Shown one piece after another: positions 1-46,444 of a stretch of 64,000 nt of DNA; the first letter of the stretch is position 1, and each line of letters starts with the position of its first letter. The stretch lies in contig JAUJYZ010001429.1 in NCBI GenBank assembly GCA_033675265.1, positions 67,001 through 131,000 on the forward strand. Direction: 5' to 3'. Both the position numbers and the translations under genes were made by a program. The notes under the pieces were generated by a model, which was not told where the DNA came from, searched no databases, and worked only from the letters and a program-made list of their open reading frames with translations. Origin of the DNA: Actinostola sp. cb2023. Its lineage: Eukaryota; Cnidaria; Anthozoa; Actiniaria; Actinostolidae.

Positions 1-803
1 AGTATTCGAGAGAGAGAATCTATGATATACGGATGTAAATGTTTAGTGTTGGAGAGAGCAACATTTGCTATTCAAAGTGGGCTGAAATGTGTAGATATGA
101 AGTATGTTCACAATAATTTTGTATGAAAATCTCTGTGGTTTTGCTAGTTTGTATGTTCTCCTTGTCTAGTCTAGTTTCGACGCCGCTGCTTCATGTCGGT
201 TTTTGTATTTTCTCCTTCGTTTAATCATCAAACACGCGCTGAATTCATTTGAACCGTGATGAGAAAAGCAATACATCTCAGTACCGACTAACTAGAATCA
301 ATATACCTACTAACAATTGTATCTATATGATATGTGTACTGAGTGATTTACGCAAAACTGCGAGGTTGCAAAGCATCTAACAATTCTGATCTCCAATAAA
401 TTACATATAAATCTTTGTTACTTCCATGATCGATAATACATTTCTTATTTCTGCATTGTCCTTTACCCATGTATCCACACCCCCTCCCCATCTCTACATA
501 TTGCCCTCCAAAGGTGCTTCGCGGGGAGGGGGGGGGTGTGCGAAGAGGGGGGTGTGCGGGGTAGGGGAGGGGGTGTTTAATCAGGCGCCATCTCAGCGCC
601 ATGTGACATCAGAAATCAAAGTATTTGTCATTGTAAAGAGGGGGCGTTTAAAAGAGGGGCGTTTAAAAGAGGGAGGGGGGGGGAGGGGAGCGTATATTTC
701 GAAACTCCAAAGTTTGCCTCTGAAACGTTTCCCGAGTTTACAATACGATGAAAAACATAAGCGGTAATGAGTAAGTTGTTTTGTGTTTGTTTTTCGTGTC
801 TAT

Positions 804-918
804 TCTAATAAACGCCCCCTTTCGAGTGGGTGTCTAATAAACGCCCCCTTTCGAGTGGGTGCCTCTAATAAACGCCCATCTAAACGGTTTTTCTCCTGAG
901 AGGGGGGGCGTTTATTTG
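804..918. repeat. AATAAACGCCCC tandem/inverted repeat cluster
   Basis: The motif CTAATAAACGCCCC occurs three times from about 806 to 876; the first two copies are followed by CTTTCGAGTGGGTG. The inverted form GGGGCGTTTATTT follows at 904-916. Further GGGGCGTTTAAAAG copies sit upstream at 641-670. This gives a foldback layout typical of a degraded short transposable element. No coding capacity. Confidence 0.55.
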
Positions 919-1817
919 AGGAAATACGGTACCTTGTTCAGTAAGGCGACATTTTGTGACGTCATCTCTGAATTGACTGACTGCATCAGTCCTCTTTTTA
1001 TCAGTACTAATTCACACCCTCGATCGACTATGTTCAGCAGTTCAACCATAAAGTTATTGCACTACCACAGGCTTTTTTACATTGTTTATTATACACCTAT
1101 AAATTTAGTATATAGTAATAACCATGTTATTAACCCCTAAAGAGTTCAATATCATTTTTGTGCACATAAAACTAAGCTATTGACCCATACAACAGGCTTG
1201 GCAAGATTGGTTTTTATTATACACACTGAGTAAGAAACCCTTTCTTCCTAAGAAATATTCACAATATAAACTTGAGTACCGAATCGTATTTGCATATGGC
1301 ACTAAGTCGATGTTTTATACAAGGTTATTTGAAACCTCTTGTTTGCAGTACTAAACAAAAGAAAAAAATTGCATTCTGACTTGAGGGAATCATTGCATAC
1401 TCTTCCATGTTTTCTAAAGATCAGACGTTTCCTTAAAGCAGAAAAAGCTGGTATGTCGGTGGAAAACGTGTATTCCGTAACTATTCGAACGAATATGATT
1501 AATCAATTTAATAAAACACCATTTCAATGGTTTGTGTTCGGATGTAATGATAAAAGTTCAGGTCCATATATTACAAGGAGGCCCCTTTTTCGGTAAGGCC
1601 TTATTGGTGTATGTACATAATGTTCCATGTCCACATACACAGGTCTTACAGTTGGTCGACGTCATTTTATTCATTTATTTGTTGTGGTCGATTTTTATTT
1701 TTTCTGAAAGACAAAAAGAAATTTGACACATTTAAACAATTTTGGACTTGACTTGGGTTCATTTCGTATTGGGGGGGGGGGGGGGGGGGCGTGTTAGAAG
1801 TTGACGGTCGACAGCTT

Positions 1818-2212
1818 TCCATTTAACTTGACGGACCGGTCTGCCCGCTGGTATTAATTATAGAGCGCACCAGTCTTGTCGGGATGGACCAGAAAATTGG
1901 GATCCATAGCACGCTTTACAATTTGACCGGTCTGTCCGCTGGTATTAATTATAGAACGCACCTGTCGGGATGGGGGACCTATAGCGCGCTTTACATTTGA
2001 CCGGTCTGTCTGATAACGAAGCGCACCAGTTCGGTATTGATGATGGACCTAAAAGTCAAGACCTAAGGTATAGTCCTATTATTATTATTATATTAGACTG
2101 GTCTGTCTGTCTGCTTCTTTTAATTGAACGCACCAGTTCGGTGTAGATGAGCCTGAATATCACTGATTAAATTAAAATCGCTGGACAGACCGAGTCAAAT
2201 GGAAACGCCCTA
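1818..2212. repeat. Degenerate foldback with internal GACCGGTCTGTC copies
   Basis: The block GACCGGTCTG..CCGC..GGTATTAATTATAGA.CGCACC recurs at about 1832, 1925, 2008 and 2095 with growing divergence. The left edge (TCCATTTAACTTGACGG, about 1818) is roughly inverted at the right edge (GACCGAGTCAAATGGA, about 2193-2210). This suggests an old non-autonomous element with internal tandem copies. I could not identify a target-site duplication. Confidence 0.45.
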
Positions 2213-2332
2213 ACGAAGTAGTCCTTTATCTTAGTCCTGTCCGTATTCAAGATGGCGGATTTCGATCGTCAGTTCACATTGAAAGACTTGCTACTAAATA
2301 GAAATGATCACTTTTCTTACCTCGTTTTTAAG

Positions 2333-4562
2333 TTAGTAAGCGCTAAAGGAATCTTTGTAGACCTTGAGTCCATCGCCTAGCGAACCGGCGGGAGTTACAA
2401 GTGCTTGTAGTTTTGAAGCATCGTCAGATCCACCATTAACCATTACGTGTGCCACAGTAATTGGCATAGTGCTGGGGTTACCTGGTACGTAACCCTCTCT
2501 GAAAAGAGTATATATTTGCTTAGTGTGGGGGCTTTTGAATGAGAGGCACTTGGTGTCTTCTCCTGGGCGGATTTACATACATTGACTATTACCACCATTA
2601 CCCCTAAAGGAGACCAATTTGGGCGTGGCTTAAGCTTTATTAGTGGGAAGTAGTTACGGCGGTACGGTTCGTGCCGTGTCCAAGCATTCTGGTTGGTAAT
2701 TGAACAATGATTTTGCGCGCTGTGATTGGTTGAATAGATGTCTTCGATTCCGTACCGTGACCGTAAGAAAACGACTCTAGTGCAAACAATGGACTGTTTT
2801 TGTCGAATCTTTTCCTGTACCTGAAATATATGTTAGAGACTGTGACAGTCGATGGTTGTTGTCCATATGGTTGTTGTCCATATGGTTGTTGTCCATACTG
2901 TTGTTGTCCATACTGATCATACTGTTGTGCATAGGGATTTGGCCATCCTCCCATGCCCATGGAATAATCATTCTGTCTTGTTAATTGGTTTAATTGTTTT
3001 GGAGAATCCCCCTCGAGAGCTACTTTGATCTGCGAGCAATACACAAAACAAATGATCAATGTACATAATACACTAAATAGCATGCTTTTAAAGTTAGTTC
3101 ATGACTATACGTTTATTAAGCGCATGCGCTCCGCTTGGGAATCCCATCATACATTACGTAAAACAAGCCTTACACTAAGGAAATATTAAGGTCGACAGAT
3201 TCCATTCTTTTAATGGCCACAGGAAGCCAGAGTATATAAAATGAAGGAGAACCAGGATGGATTCCTAAGATTTAGACAACACTCGAGCAATACAGGAAGC
3301 TTACGCTAAGCAGAACTTAATGGATGTATTTCTAGCGCTTCAACTTTCCCTCAATTTCTATCCAATACAGGAAGATGTTGCGCAAACAATAATATTTGGA
3401 CTTTATTTCAAATTCATCAGCTATTATTATTTAAAGGCAAGTTTTCAACTTTGTTCGTTACATCTGAGCGCATGCTGTGTGCTCTCATAATGCGCGCGGT
3501 ATACGCATCCTTTGTCCAATCAGAGCGCGCGTTATATCATAGCTAGTTATTTCATAACACGGGTTAGAAAAGATTCAGAGAAGAAAAAATAGATCGAGTA
3601 CTTACTGCTTTTTCCAGGTTTCCTGAAAGGATTTTATAGGGAGCAGAGTTTTCGTTCAAATACTGATCATCCCACTTTTGCATAAGCTTGAAAGTAATTT
3701 CACCTTTAATGAGAAAGAAATGTTATGTCAGCTAAGTAACTGTCAAGTGATGGTGCGGCAATTTGCTTCATATAAGTTTTAGGCAGTGGACGCACGGTTG
3801 TATAACACTTTGCACTCCAATCAATAGATGCTGTGCGGTCGCAAGTCGAAACCAGGTCCCCACTCGTTTCTAGCGATTGATAATATATTCACGTGACATC
3901 GAAGAATAATCTATACCTGGATATGGAGCATAGGTTTGTTGTTCTCCTTCTTGTCCTTGATCCTGTCCTTCCTGTCCTTCCTGTCCTTCCTGTCCTTGTC
4001 CCTCGTCTGCTCCAACAGGTGGTGCGCCGCAGGGATTGGCACATTGCTGGACTACACTAGGATCGCAACATGGTCCCATAGGGGCCATTGGAGGGGCCAT
4101 CATAGGAGGGGCCATCATAGGAGGGGCCATCATAGGAGGGGCCATCATAGGAGGGGCCATCATAGGAGGGGGCATCATTGGAGGGGCGGGTGGTGCACAA
4201 GGGTTGGCACATGCCGGTCCAGGTGGACAGCAGTCGCCTCCAGTATAGATTGGTGCAGGTGGTGGTGGTGCCATTGGGGGTGGAGGCTGTGCAAAGTTGA
4301 TGGCGAAACTCTGGGGAGCAGGTGCAGGCTGTTGGCAGGGGTTGGCACACGTAGGTCCAGGAGCACAACAATCATTAAGCATTGCATCACCTCCTTGTTC
4401 AGAAGGGGGCATAAAGTTGTAGGGTTCTGGTGCAGGCGCTGCTACATCGGCGAACTGCTCATCTTTTTTACTGCTTTCGGCATTCTCTCGTTGTACTGAT
4501 GGTGCAGCGTTGGTTAGAGCGAATAGTGTTAAACACAAAATCGTTGATATTCTAAGCCTCAT
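2333..4562 (-). CDS. Secreted Pro/Cys-rich protein with SEA-like C-terminal domain
   Basis: Four exons join in frame on the minus strand: 4562-3917, 3703-3606, 3029-2821 and 2498-2333, giving 372 residues and ending in TAA. All junctions are GT-AG with matching phases (1, 0, 2). Residues 1-20 are a clear signal peptide ending LTNAA. A Pro-rich part follows with three cysteine modules: CC.PGP.CANPC at about 65-76 and 111-122, and a variant CCDPSVVQQCANPC at 165-178. Six PPMMA-type repeats lie between modules 2 and 3, and a Gln/Gly/Glu tail lies at 186-209. Residues 216-372 resemble a SEA domain: EITFKLMQKW, a YKILSGNLEKAI helix, then VSNIYFREG and ITVAHVMV. A Tyr/Gln insert with YGQQ repeats (285-307) interrupts it. 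The GSVVV self-cleavage motif is absent. The SEA call is by pattern only. Likely extracellular-matrix, mucus or adhesive material, but the function is unknown. Confidence 0.75.
2641..2780 (-). repeat. MITE copy, same family as 18870-19100
   Basis: Read on the minus strand, this segment matches the element near 18.9 kb: both contain GTACGGAATCGAAGA, TATTCAACCAATCA, GCGCGCAAAATCAT and AGAATGCTTGGACACGGCAC in the same order. It sits in the third intron of the secreted-protein gene. This copy lacks the 82-bp nested insertion seen at 18919-19000, so it shows the empty target. Confidence 0.7.
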
Positions 4563-7500
4563 CTTGGAATCAGTGGTCTGAAAAGAGATTAGTGGAATGT
4601 TAATAAATATAACGACAGTGATCGATGGGCGACCTAATAATATTCATGTAAAAAGGTATTGATTCTGATTGGCTACAAGAGCAATGCAATTAAACGTCAC
4701 TGCAGTGCAATTAAAAGTTAATTTACACTGCAGTGCAATTACAAGGTAATTTACATTTACACTGCAGTGCAATTACAAGGTAATTTACATTTACACTGCA
4801 GTGCAATTACAAGGTAATTTACATTTACACTGCAGTGCAATTACAAGGTAATTTCGGACTTTTTGAAAAAACACTCGTTCAAATTAATCCCAAATTGTGC
4901 TTAACATATGTGCTATATTGGAACAGCATTGAGTATCCGCTACTACTTCAAATGTTAAAGTATTTCACTGCGCAACCTGGCTTATGTCGGTTCGGACACC
5001 GATACTATAACTAACCGGAAGTGTCAGAGTCGGGTCGTCAAATTTTACGTTTAACTATTTAGTAAACAATTTGAGAAAGTTTACTCAAGTCATATTACGT
5101 CACGTGATAGACCTTTTCTGCCAGGGGACGACAAAATAATTCAATCCAAACCTTTTATCAAACATCATTTTGTTTTAACAACTAATTCATCGAATAGCAT
5201 CACTAAATGTATCGCACTTCGATTAAAACCTGTCAGCCATATTTGATCGGTTTTTGCATTTTCAGCCAATCACAACAATGTTTGAACACTCAATTTCGGG
5301 AATTCTGAACGCTTGAGTCTGAGTTTTCCTCATTCCATAGACGACGGGGTGATTTGACTATGAAAACGAGCGAAATATTTAGCCCGGCATTCCTGGAAAG
5401 TTCTTCAACATTTTAACAATAACATAGTAAAATTAAGAGAAAAAATTACATAAATAATTGTATTTCTAACAAAGAAATCACATCACCCCACCCCTCTCTC
5501 TCTATCGAGTCGAGAAGATATATGGAAATGATTTTACCAATATAAGCGGTAATGATCGTATGAACTGAGAATATACGGCGACCTTTCAGTCAGTCAGTAA
5601 CTGTTTCCAGTCTCGACAGACTTAATATTTAATTTATTTTGTGTTAAAAAATAGGAAAATATCTAGCAATATTTGAGGCTATAAGAGATAAACTGCGCTC
5701 AGTGTTAGAACTCTTGACATATTACTACACTGAATGGTACAAATTCGTTGAGTGGTTCATCAGTGAAGTTTATTACGTACATTGTACACTTCATGTAAAC
5801 TATGAATGCATATAGAAACCTGTCGTACCATGCTAAGTCTGAGCAAAGTGATCAATGATGGTGAAAATAGAAAACTTAAGAAAACTCATGATACATAGAG
5901 AATACAAAACTTGATTAGTATATATGGTGTTCAGTTAGTTAAACGTTATGAAATGCTAGAGGATAGACGTCAAATAAAAATGATCTGAGTCAACTCACAA
6001 ACATAGCGAAATAAAGAAACAAGAAATGCATGCGATAGCAAATAGAAATTGCGATGAAAAGAAGAGATGAAAAGAAGAACGAAAAATGGCAATCATGGCA
6101 CCTGTATGACACATCGTTCAAACTATCTATGAATTCACTATCCATTGTCGATCTTAACTGAGCGTTAGTATATTATAAATGGTAAATACTATATATACAA
6201 TAGAGATATATAGTATGGTTGTCATGATTGGGTTATAGAGCGATGCCAATAATAATGGTCATCTCAAGCACTAAAACTATGTATTACTTGATTTTGTTTT
6301 AGCTTGTGCAAAACACTCGACTCACCTGTTTACAAGGCTGAGACCAATGCTAATTCCCTATAAATGTGCTAGTCGTACCCAGGTATTCTCCCTTAAAAGA
6401 AAAATCACTATTCAATGCCCAGTATCGATGGAGTATCGCTCGACAAAGTCGGTGTTCAGCGCGGCTGTTCTCTGGTTTTGACAGCCTAGAGCTATTACTC
6501 ATAACACCAGTCGTTTTCACACAAGGTTGGAAACGGACCCCAAGTCGTTTGTCCAAATTAGCCAGAAACCCTTCTAAAAGTACCTACCAAGAGGGTAATC
6601 TCTTAGGAACTTTAAACACTGCGAATTTGCGCCAAATAACTGATGTTTACCTTTGTTTTCTACGGCCAGAAAGACGTGTTTCCAACCCTAGTCGAACGGA
6701 GAAACGAACCGTTTATCAATAAAAAATTACCAAATTCCTGAGAAATCAAGTTAGTATTCAGTTTGGAACGCCAACTTGAGAAACTACGTAACCATGTCGA
6801 TACATACAGGTGCTCCGAGTGTTTGGAACAATAAACAAACAACGTGTCGACCAATCAGAGAGCGTGGTCTCAGGATTACATCATAGGGAAATCTCTGACC
6901 CGTTAAATTCAGCAGGTGCCGACCGGGGTCGAAGAACAATCAAAATATAGCGAAATAAATACAGGGAAATTGAAAAACTGACCTGAAAATAAGTACCAAA
7001 TACCCTGGAAGAAGTTTCTTTGCTTATTGGGACAAAGTTTTTAGTATTTTTCTTTTTTCTTTTTTTTAACAAATTTGGTTGTCCTTCTGAAGCAGGATTG
7101 GTCCGTTCGTCTCAGAGATCATCTGATCTAATTGGGCTACATGAATATTTATATTTACACAATCACACGAAATAAAACTTTAGAACAGAAAAATAAATCA
7201 TCTATCGTAGATAAACTGTTCTTTTCACTACAAACTATCGAGCTGGTACGTCTTTAATTGACCCATGAAAGACAAGTGAAGCATCGAAAAACCAATTGAT
7301 TTTCCTTCAAAAAAGTTTCTGGTTCAACTGTCAAGTCAACCCTAGAATTCATCATCATCATCATAATAATTATTATTATTTTAGTTCAAAGTGAAAGTTA
7401 ATATCTAGGTCACATGACTCAGGCAGCTAAAATATAGCACATCGTCCACTTTGTTGCCATTGAATGCATTCAGTAACTAGTGTCCTTCAGTATCGTACAG

Positions 7501-10007
7501 CATTTCTGAATTTGAGCCATTTTCATGGCAATTTGAAAAAACCTTGATGGGGAGGGGTTTGGATATAAATGTCAAAATGTCATGTCAATCCTACAAACCA
7601 CCTGACTTGAGTAAAGTGATGATAGTGTACTTTGTTTTAGTACAAGATGTAACGGCAATTATTTATTTGCATATATCATAGATCTATAATGAAATTCTAT
7701 AACGTACCAAACTGATACAATCAAAGGCTGGATGTATCTATTTATAGTGTATGACATCATGCGTTATTTTGATCAAATATAGCAGTCGTTGCAGAACGTT
7801 ACCTTGGAAGCCGGTTCTGTCTTTTCGTCGGTTCTCTATCCTTCCGAGCAGCTAGCTTCATGCATGCAGTCAGTTTTCCAGTATTATCTTTTAATAATAC
7901 GCCTAGCCAGCTGTAATTTTAAATTCTAAAAGACTATTACGAGTTTCGTAAGAAATGTGGATGCAAGAAGCGTAAATTATGAATAAATACCAATTCTGGC
8001 TCATCACCAGTACCAACAAAGTAAGCAGGAAAGATTACACGACTGAAAAAACATGGCGGCTTGTACATTTAACCACAATTCTTTGCGCGAAAATATTGCA
8101 ACCGCTAATTCCCCCTAGTCTGTCGAGGCCCTTCAACCGTTTAATCAACATCAAAATTTACAAAATAATTGAATAAAACTGGGGAAAATAAAATTTCAAA
8201 ATTTTATGTTTTATATTCTTGCCTTTATTTAATTATTTTGTCTGTGGTAATGCGCATGCGCAATAAAGGCAAACTGAGACATGAATGGGGACCTTTAATT
8301 CTTCGTTTATTGAATTTTCTTACTGAGACGTAGATGGTTCTTATTACTCTCTGTAACTTAATCCGATTCATAAAAAATACTATGCTTGTTAGCATATGGG
8401 TATTTTGTCTGCGCATGCGCCAACACAGCATTGACCAGTGACGTCTGAACCATTTTACAGCTCGATAGCTCATTTTAAGGATATTTTGTAGGAGATCTAC
8501 GCGTTTCTAAAGTTTAAACGTCATGAAAATTTACTCATTTTTAAAGACGATAAACACTTCTTCCCCTGGATATATGCTTGGCCGCTGTTATTTCTTTTGA
8601 TGGCGAGATATTTTACATTGAAATGCGACTGTGGTGTTTGGAGTTGGATGTTCAGCGTTAATTATTTCTACAATCAAGTATTCTAGAGCAGTGGATTAAC
8701 GCTTGGTAATTGTGATGAAAGTAAACTATTAGAATTTTAATGAAATGGTCTTTCAAGTGGACGCGATTTCGAGCTATGGCCCGGTGAATATTATGTAGAG
8801 GTGTTCAATTTAGGTCGAACTTTAAAAGAGATATTTCTTGAAATTTTTACCGACCCCCAAGTTGGAGATAATTACCACAGCATTCATTCCTTTATATAAT
8901 TTCAGTTTTTATAGAGAATGGGGCTTCAAAAAATGTATAGCTGTCAGATTTAATAGATTCTTCTCACCCTATACTCGGTGTAATGGCGGAATTGATGTTT
9001 TGTGTTACTTCTCGAAGCCATGGTTCTATCATATCTTCGTCTATTTCCTTATTCTAAGTCTTTGAAAGTATAAATGAGAGAACAGACTTTGCAGAAAAAT
9101 TAGTTGTTAAGAAAATTAAAACTTGTTTCCACTGTTTTGCATTGCAAAGTTTTGCTTACCATTTACGGGACTCGCGACGAGCAGAAATGTGGACTCCAAG
9201 CATTCAAGTCAAATTATCTTTCAATTTCTACCGACCCCCAAGCTGCTTAATGTTACGGAGGCGAAGATTATTCAATAGTCATTCCATTCATCACAATAAA
9301 TGACTTTCAAAAAATGCATAGCTCCTGCTATGAATGTTCAAAGTGCATGTATACGGCGAAGACGGCAGCCATTGTCAGTTTAGCTTGTCATGTCTGGACC
9401 TCTCTCTCCTTGCAATATGCAACTCATAATACATCGTAAATACTGGTTATGACAACTGCAGCATGCCTTCAGCATTGATAAAATAGAATTTATCATTTTA
9501 GAGTTGCATATGTTCATATAGACAAGTTAATAAATAAATATATGAGAAAGAACTTCGCCATCTTGTTTGTTATTCCTGGTATTTAAATTAGCGCGGGATG
9601 GCGCGGGATATATGCGCGTGTCAGAGGGTCTTTGTGTTCATGTTGGCATTACACGCATGCGCAGACAAAATGCCCATGTGCTATGCTTGTTACTATGCGT
9701 CACCTCTAGTTAGCTGATGTGAATTTAAATGATCTACCTCATTATCGTATAAGCTACAAGCCTGGGTAGCTAAGGATTAAATCTTAAGAAAACTGACCAT
9801 ATTTTAATCCAGGATTACGACTAGTTTCCTACTTTTAGCTAAGGAACCAGGAACGTAACTCCGCTGACCATTATAAATGCAGGCGCTCAAACAGGTTTCA
9901 TCCGGTTTACAATATGATGCATGCATCATAAGAATTCTCAAGGCTTCCTTAGTCTATCTAGCGGTTTTTAAAAGCAGTTCAATAGTTATTGTCTATCTAG
10001 TATTAAT
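4563..10007. other. Spacer between secreted-protein gene and ferlin 3' end
   Basis: No coding exon is supported. The open frames here are short, lack family motifs and cannot be joined by good splice sites. The region holds a 34-bp tandem repeat at 4698-4855, an ATT tract near 7365-7382, and a GGCGG..ACCACAATTCTTTGCGCG repeat fragment near 8054-8092 that resembles the foldback at 34001-34201. GCGCATGCGC palindromes occur near 8252 and 8411. The rest is AT-rich and featureless to the eye. Confidence 0.55.
4698..4855. repeat. 34-bp tandem repeat centred on CACTGCAGTG
   Basis: The palindrome CACTGCAGTG followed by CAATTACAAGGTAATTTACA repeats, with its TGCAG at 4701, 4729, 4763, 4797 and 4831 (spacings 28, then 34 three times). 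The last three units are nearly identical. It lies about 140-290 bp upstream of the secreted-protein start codon, so it could affect that promoter; this is only positional. Confidence 0.8.
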
Positions 10008-44326
<34,319 letters not shown>

Positions 44327-46444
44327 TGCGGAACGACTACCCTTGATCCACGCTCCGTTATGTTCAACAGAAAAACCCTCTTTCCATAAAATGAAACTTT
44401 TGTCCAAAAAGCGTTAACCATCAACGCTGGCTATCCTCGTTTCCGATGACGAAAATCATATATCGATCACTGTCTGCGCGCGCGATAACTCAGTGCCTAC
44501 TAGAATCCTCAAACTCGATCGTCTAAAGTGTATCGCTAACTGATTTGATTGGCAACGTGTGCGTTGTACTGACTGTGGTTCATTTCTATAGTTACCCTAT
44601 TTTTAAAACTGAGTCCGCCGTATAATCATGGCGAAAACACATTTGCTAGCGTTACAGATGTACACTATTCGTACAATCTAAAACAAGGAAAATGTCCAAG
44701 TTTCAAGAATGCTATGGTTTGAGTGACAAGTCGCAGGGATTTGGTAAAAAAACTGTACCGTACGTGTATGTCTAGTTCTGTCATGTATTGCGTGATGAGA
44801 CGCTAAGTCACGCACGACGAAAATGAACCGGAGGCAACGATAATCATAGAATAATAATAAAACGCGATGCATTTGTAAGTATCGTGACTCCAAAAAGTAC
44901 GCTACGTTTATAAAATTAATATCTACAGTGGTCGTTTTAGGAGTTGAATTCAGTGTTTAATGATCGCGCGACTAGTTCTTATGAATTTTGAATGGCCACT
45001 TTGAAATAGAATGCATGTCAATCAATCTCTTCGAATGGAAATATATAATATATATACTCATCCACAAACATTGGAATTTTATGACGTCATCTGATATAAC
45101 AATAAAAGTTTCATCACGCACCGAGCTTATCCACTTCTCACTAGCTGGAAAAATACCGGTTCTGATTTAGGTCAGGGGTGGACATGTCCATGTATGTAGC
45201 ACACGCGAAACATCAAGGAGGATATTGTCAGCCAAGTCAGACTTCAACTAACGCTCACGCGAAGATCTTTCTCTTTTTCATACGTACGGGTACACTTCAG
45301 TCTCGTTTCGAAGGGTTTATGACAGTGAGTTAAAAGAAGTGTTTATTGGCTCAAAGGGAAATGAATGAGATTAAAAATTGTGAAAAATAAGTCCTGCATA
45401 AAGAATGATTTATATACCTCCTATATACGCGCGCTAGTTGATTATTCGTTGTTTTTGCGACACGTCCAACCATAAATCAATACTCACAATCATCTCAAAT
45501 AAACAATCACTGAAGATCTGAAATATTGCCATCAAAACTATATCTGAATTTGGACTCTAAAACTGGCCACAGCCAATTATACTGTTTCCAAGGTTGCTGG
45601 ACCATTTCTTAAACACGCCGTCTAAACTGACTGTTAAAAACATTGCTATTATTATCATAACAAAACCGTTCACTTCTCTCTTTTTCACTGTTACAGTTAC
45701 TTACTGATCAAAATAACAAACTAATTCGCCTAGTTCAGCGTTTAATGTGTTTTGATCTCAAGCTAGTCAGTACCAGCAAAGACGGCGAAGGCGAAGCTCT
45801 TTATTGGTAACTCATTTTAGGGTGGGGTGGGTTGGGGATGGGGAAGATTTGTTGAAGCGTGATATTATTGCTGTTTGATTATTCAGTCTAATCGAAATTT
45901 TAATTTTTGATTCGAAATTATAATTTTGCGGCGATTTTGTTAATTATTTGTATTGCAAAATTACTAATTTTGACGAAGTAGAAAGTGGACTTAAGCCAAT
46001 ACTTAATTTTTATTTGTTTTCTTTCATGACCAAAACGCGTCAGAATCAGTTTTAATTTCAGAAAGCAATATTTGTATTTAGAAGACACACACGCCGCGGG
46101 GCTCAATTTGACTGCATGTATTTCAATTTATAAATGACTGCGCGATGACACACCGTGCAACCGTTACGCGCAATACTGCTGACCACATGCACGACTTGAG
46201 CGCGTGTCCACCAGCTCTACAATTTATTGCGCACAATGTTGCAAAAGTAGAATCGCATTGTATCACAATAACTTTGACCACAATTACAAGGGTAGACACA
46301 CGCTGCAACAATATATATCGCTAGCAATACTGCGAGTTTGCACCGAAGGTGATTGGGTGGAGGGCTGGTTGTATCTGAGACTGATCCAGTTAGCTATATT
46401 GTCGGCCATTCCTCAAAGTCACGATTCATAAACAACCTTTAGGG

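Larger units (their letters stand above)
1..2332. other. Spacer without a recognisable gene
   Basis: I see no spliceable coding exon here. The longer open frames near 350-770 and 860-1140 run through G-rich or repeat sequence and show no protein-like composition. The stretch holds the AATAAACGCCCC repeat cluster (804-918), a run of 19 G at 1771-1789 and a degenerate repeat element (1818-2212). It is the downstream flank of the minus-strand secreted-protein gene that ends at 2333. Confidence 0.6.

Noticed and set aside
4036..4499. Plus-strand open frames opposite the Pro-rich exon (GAIIGGAIIGG, HHRRGHHRRG)
   Set aside because: They are antisense shadows of the PPMMA repeat exon; only the minus strand has a signal peptide and in-phase splicing.
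6350..7072. Overlapping short open frames on both strands
   Set aside because: No homology signature, no compatible splice sites and composition like the surrounding spacer.
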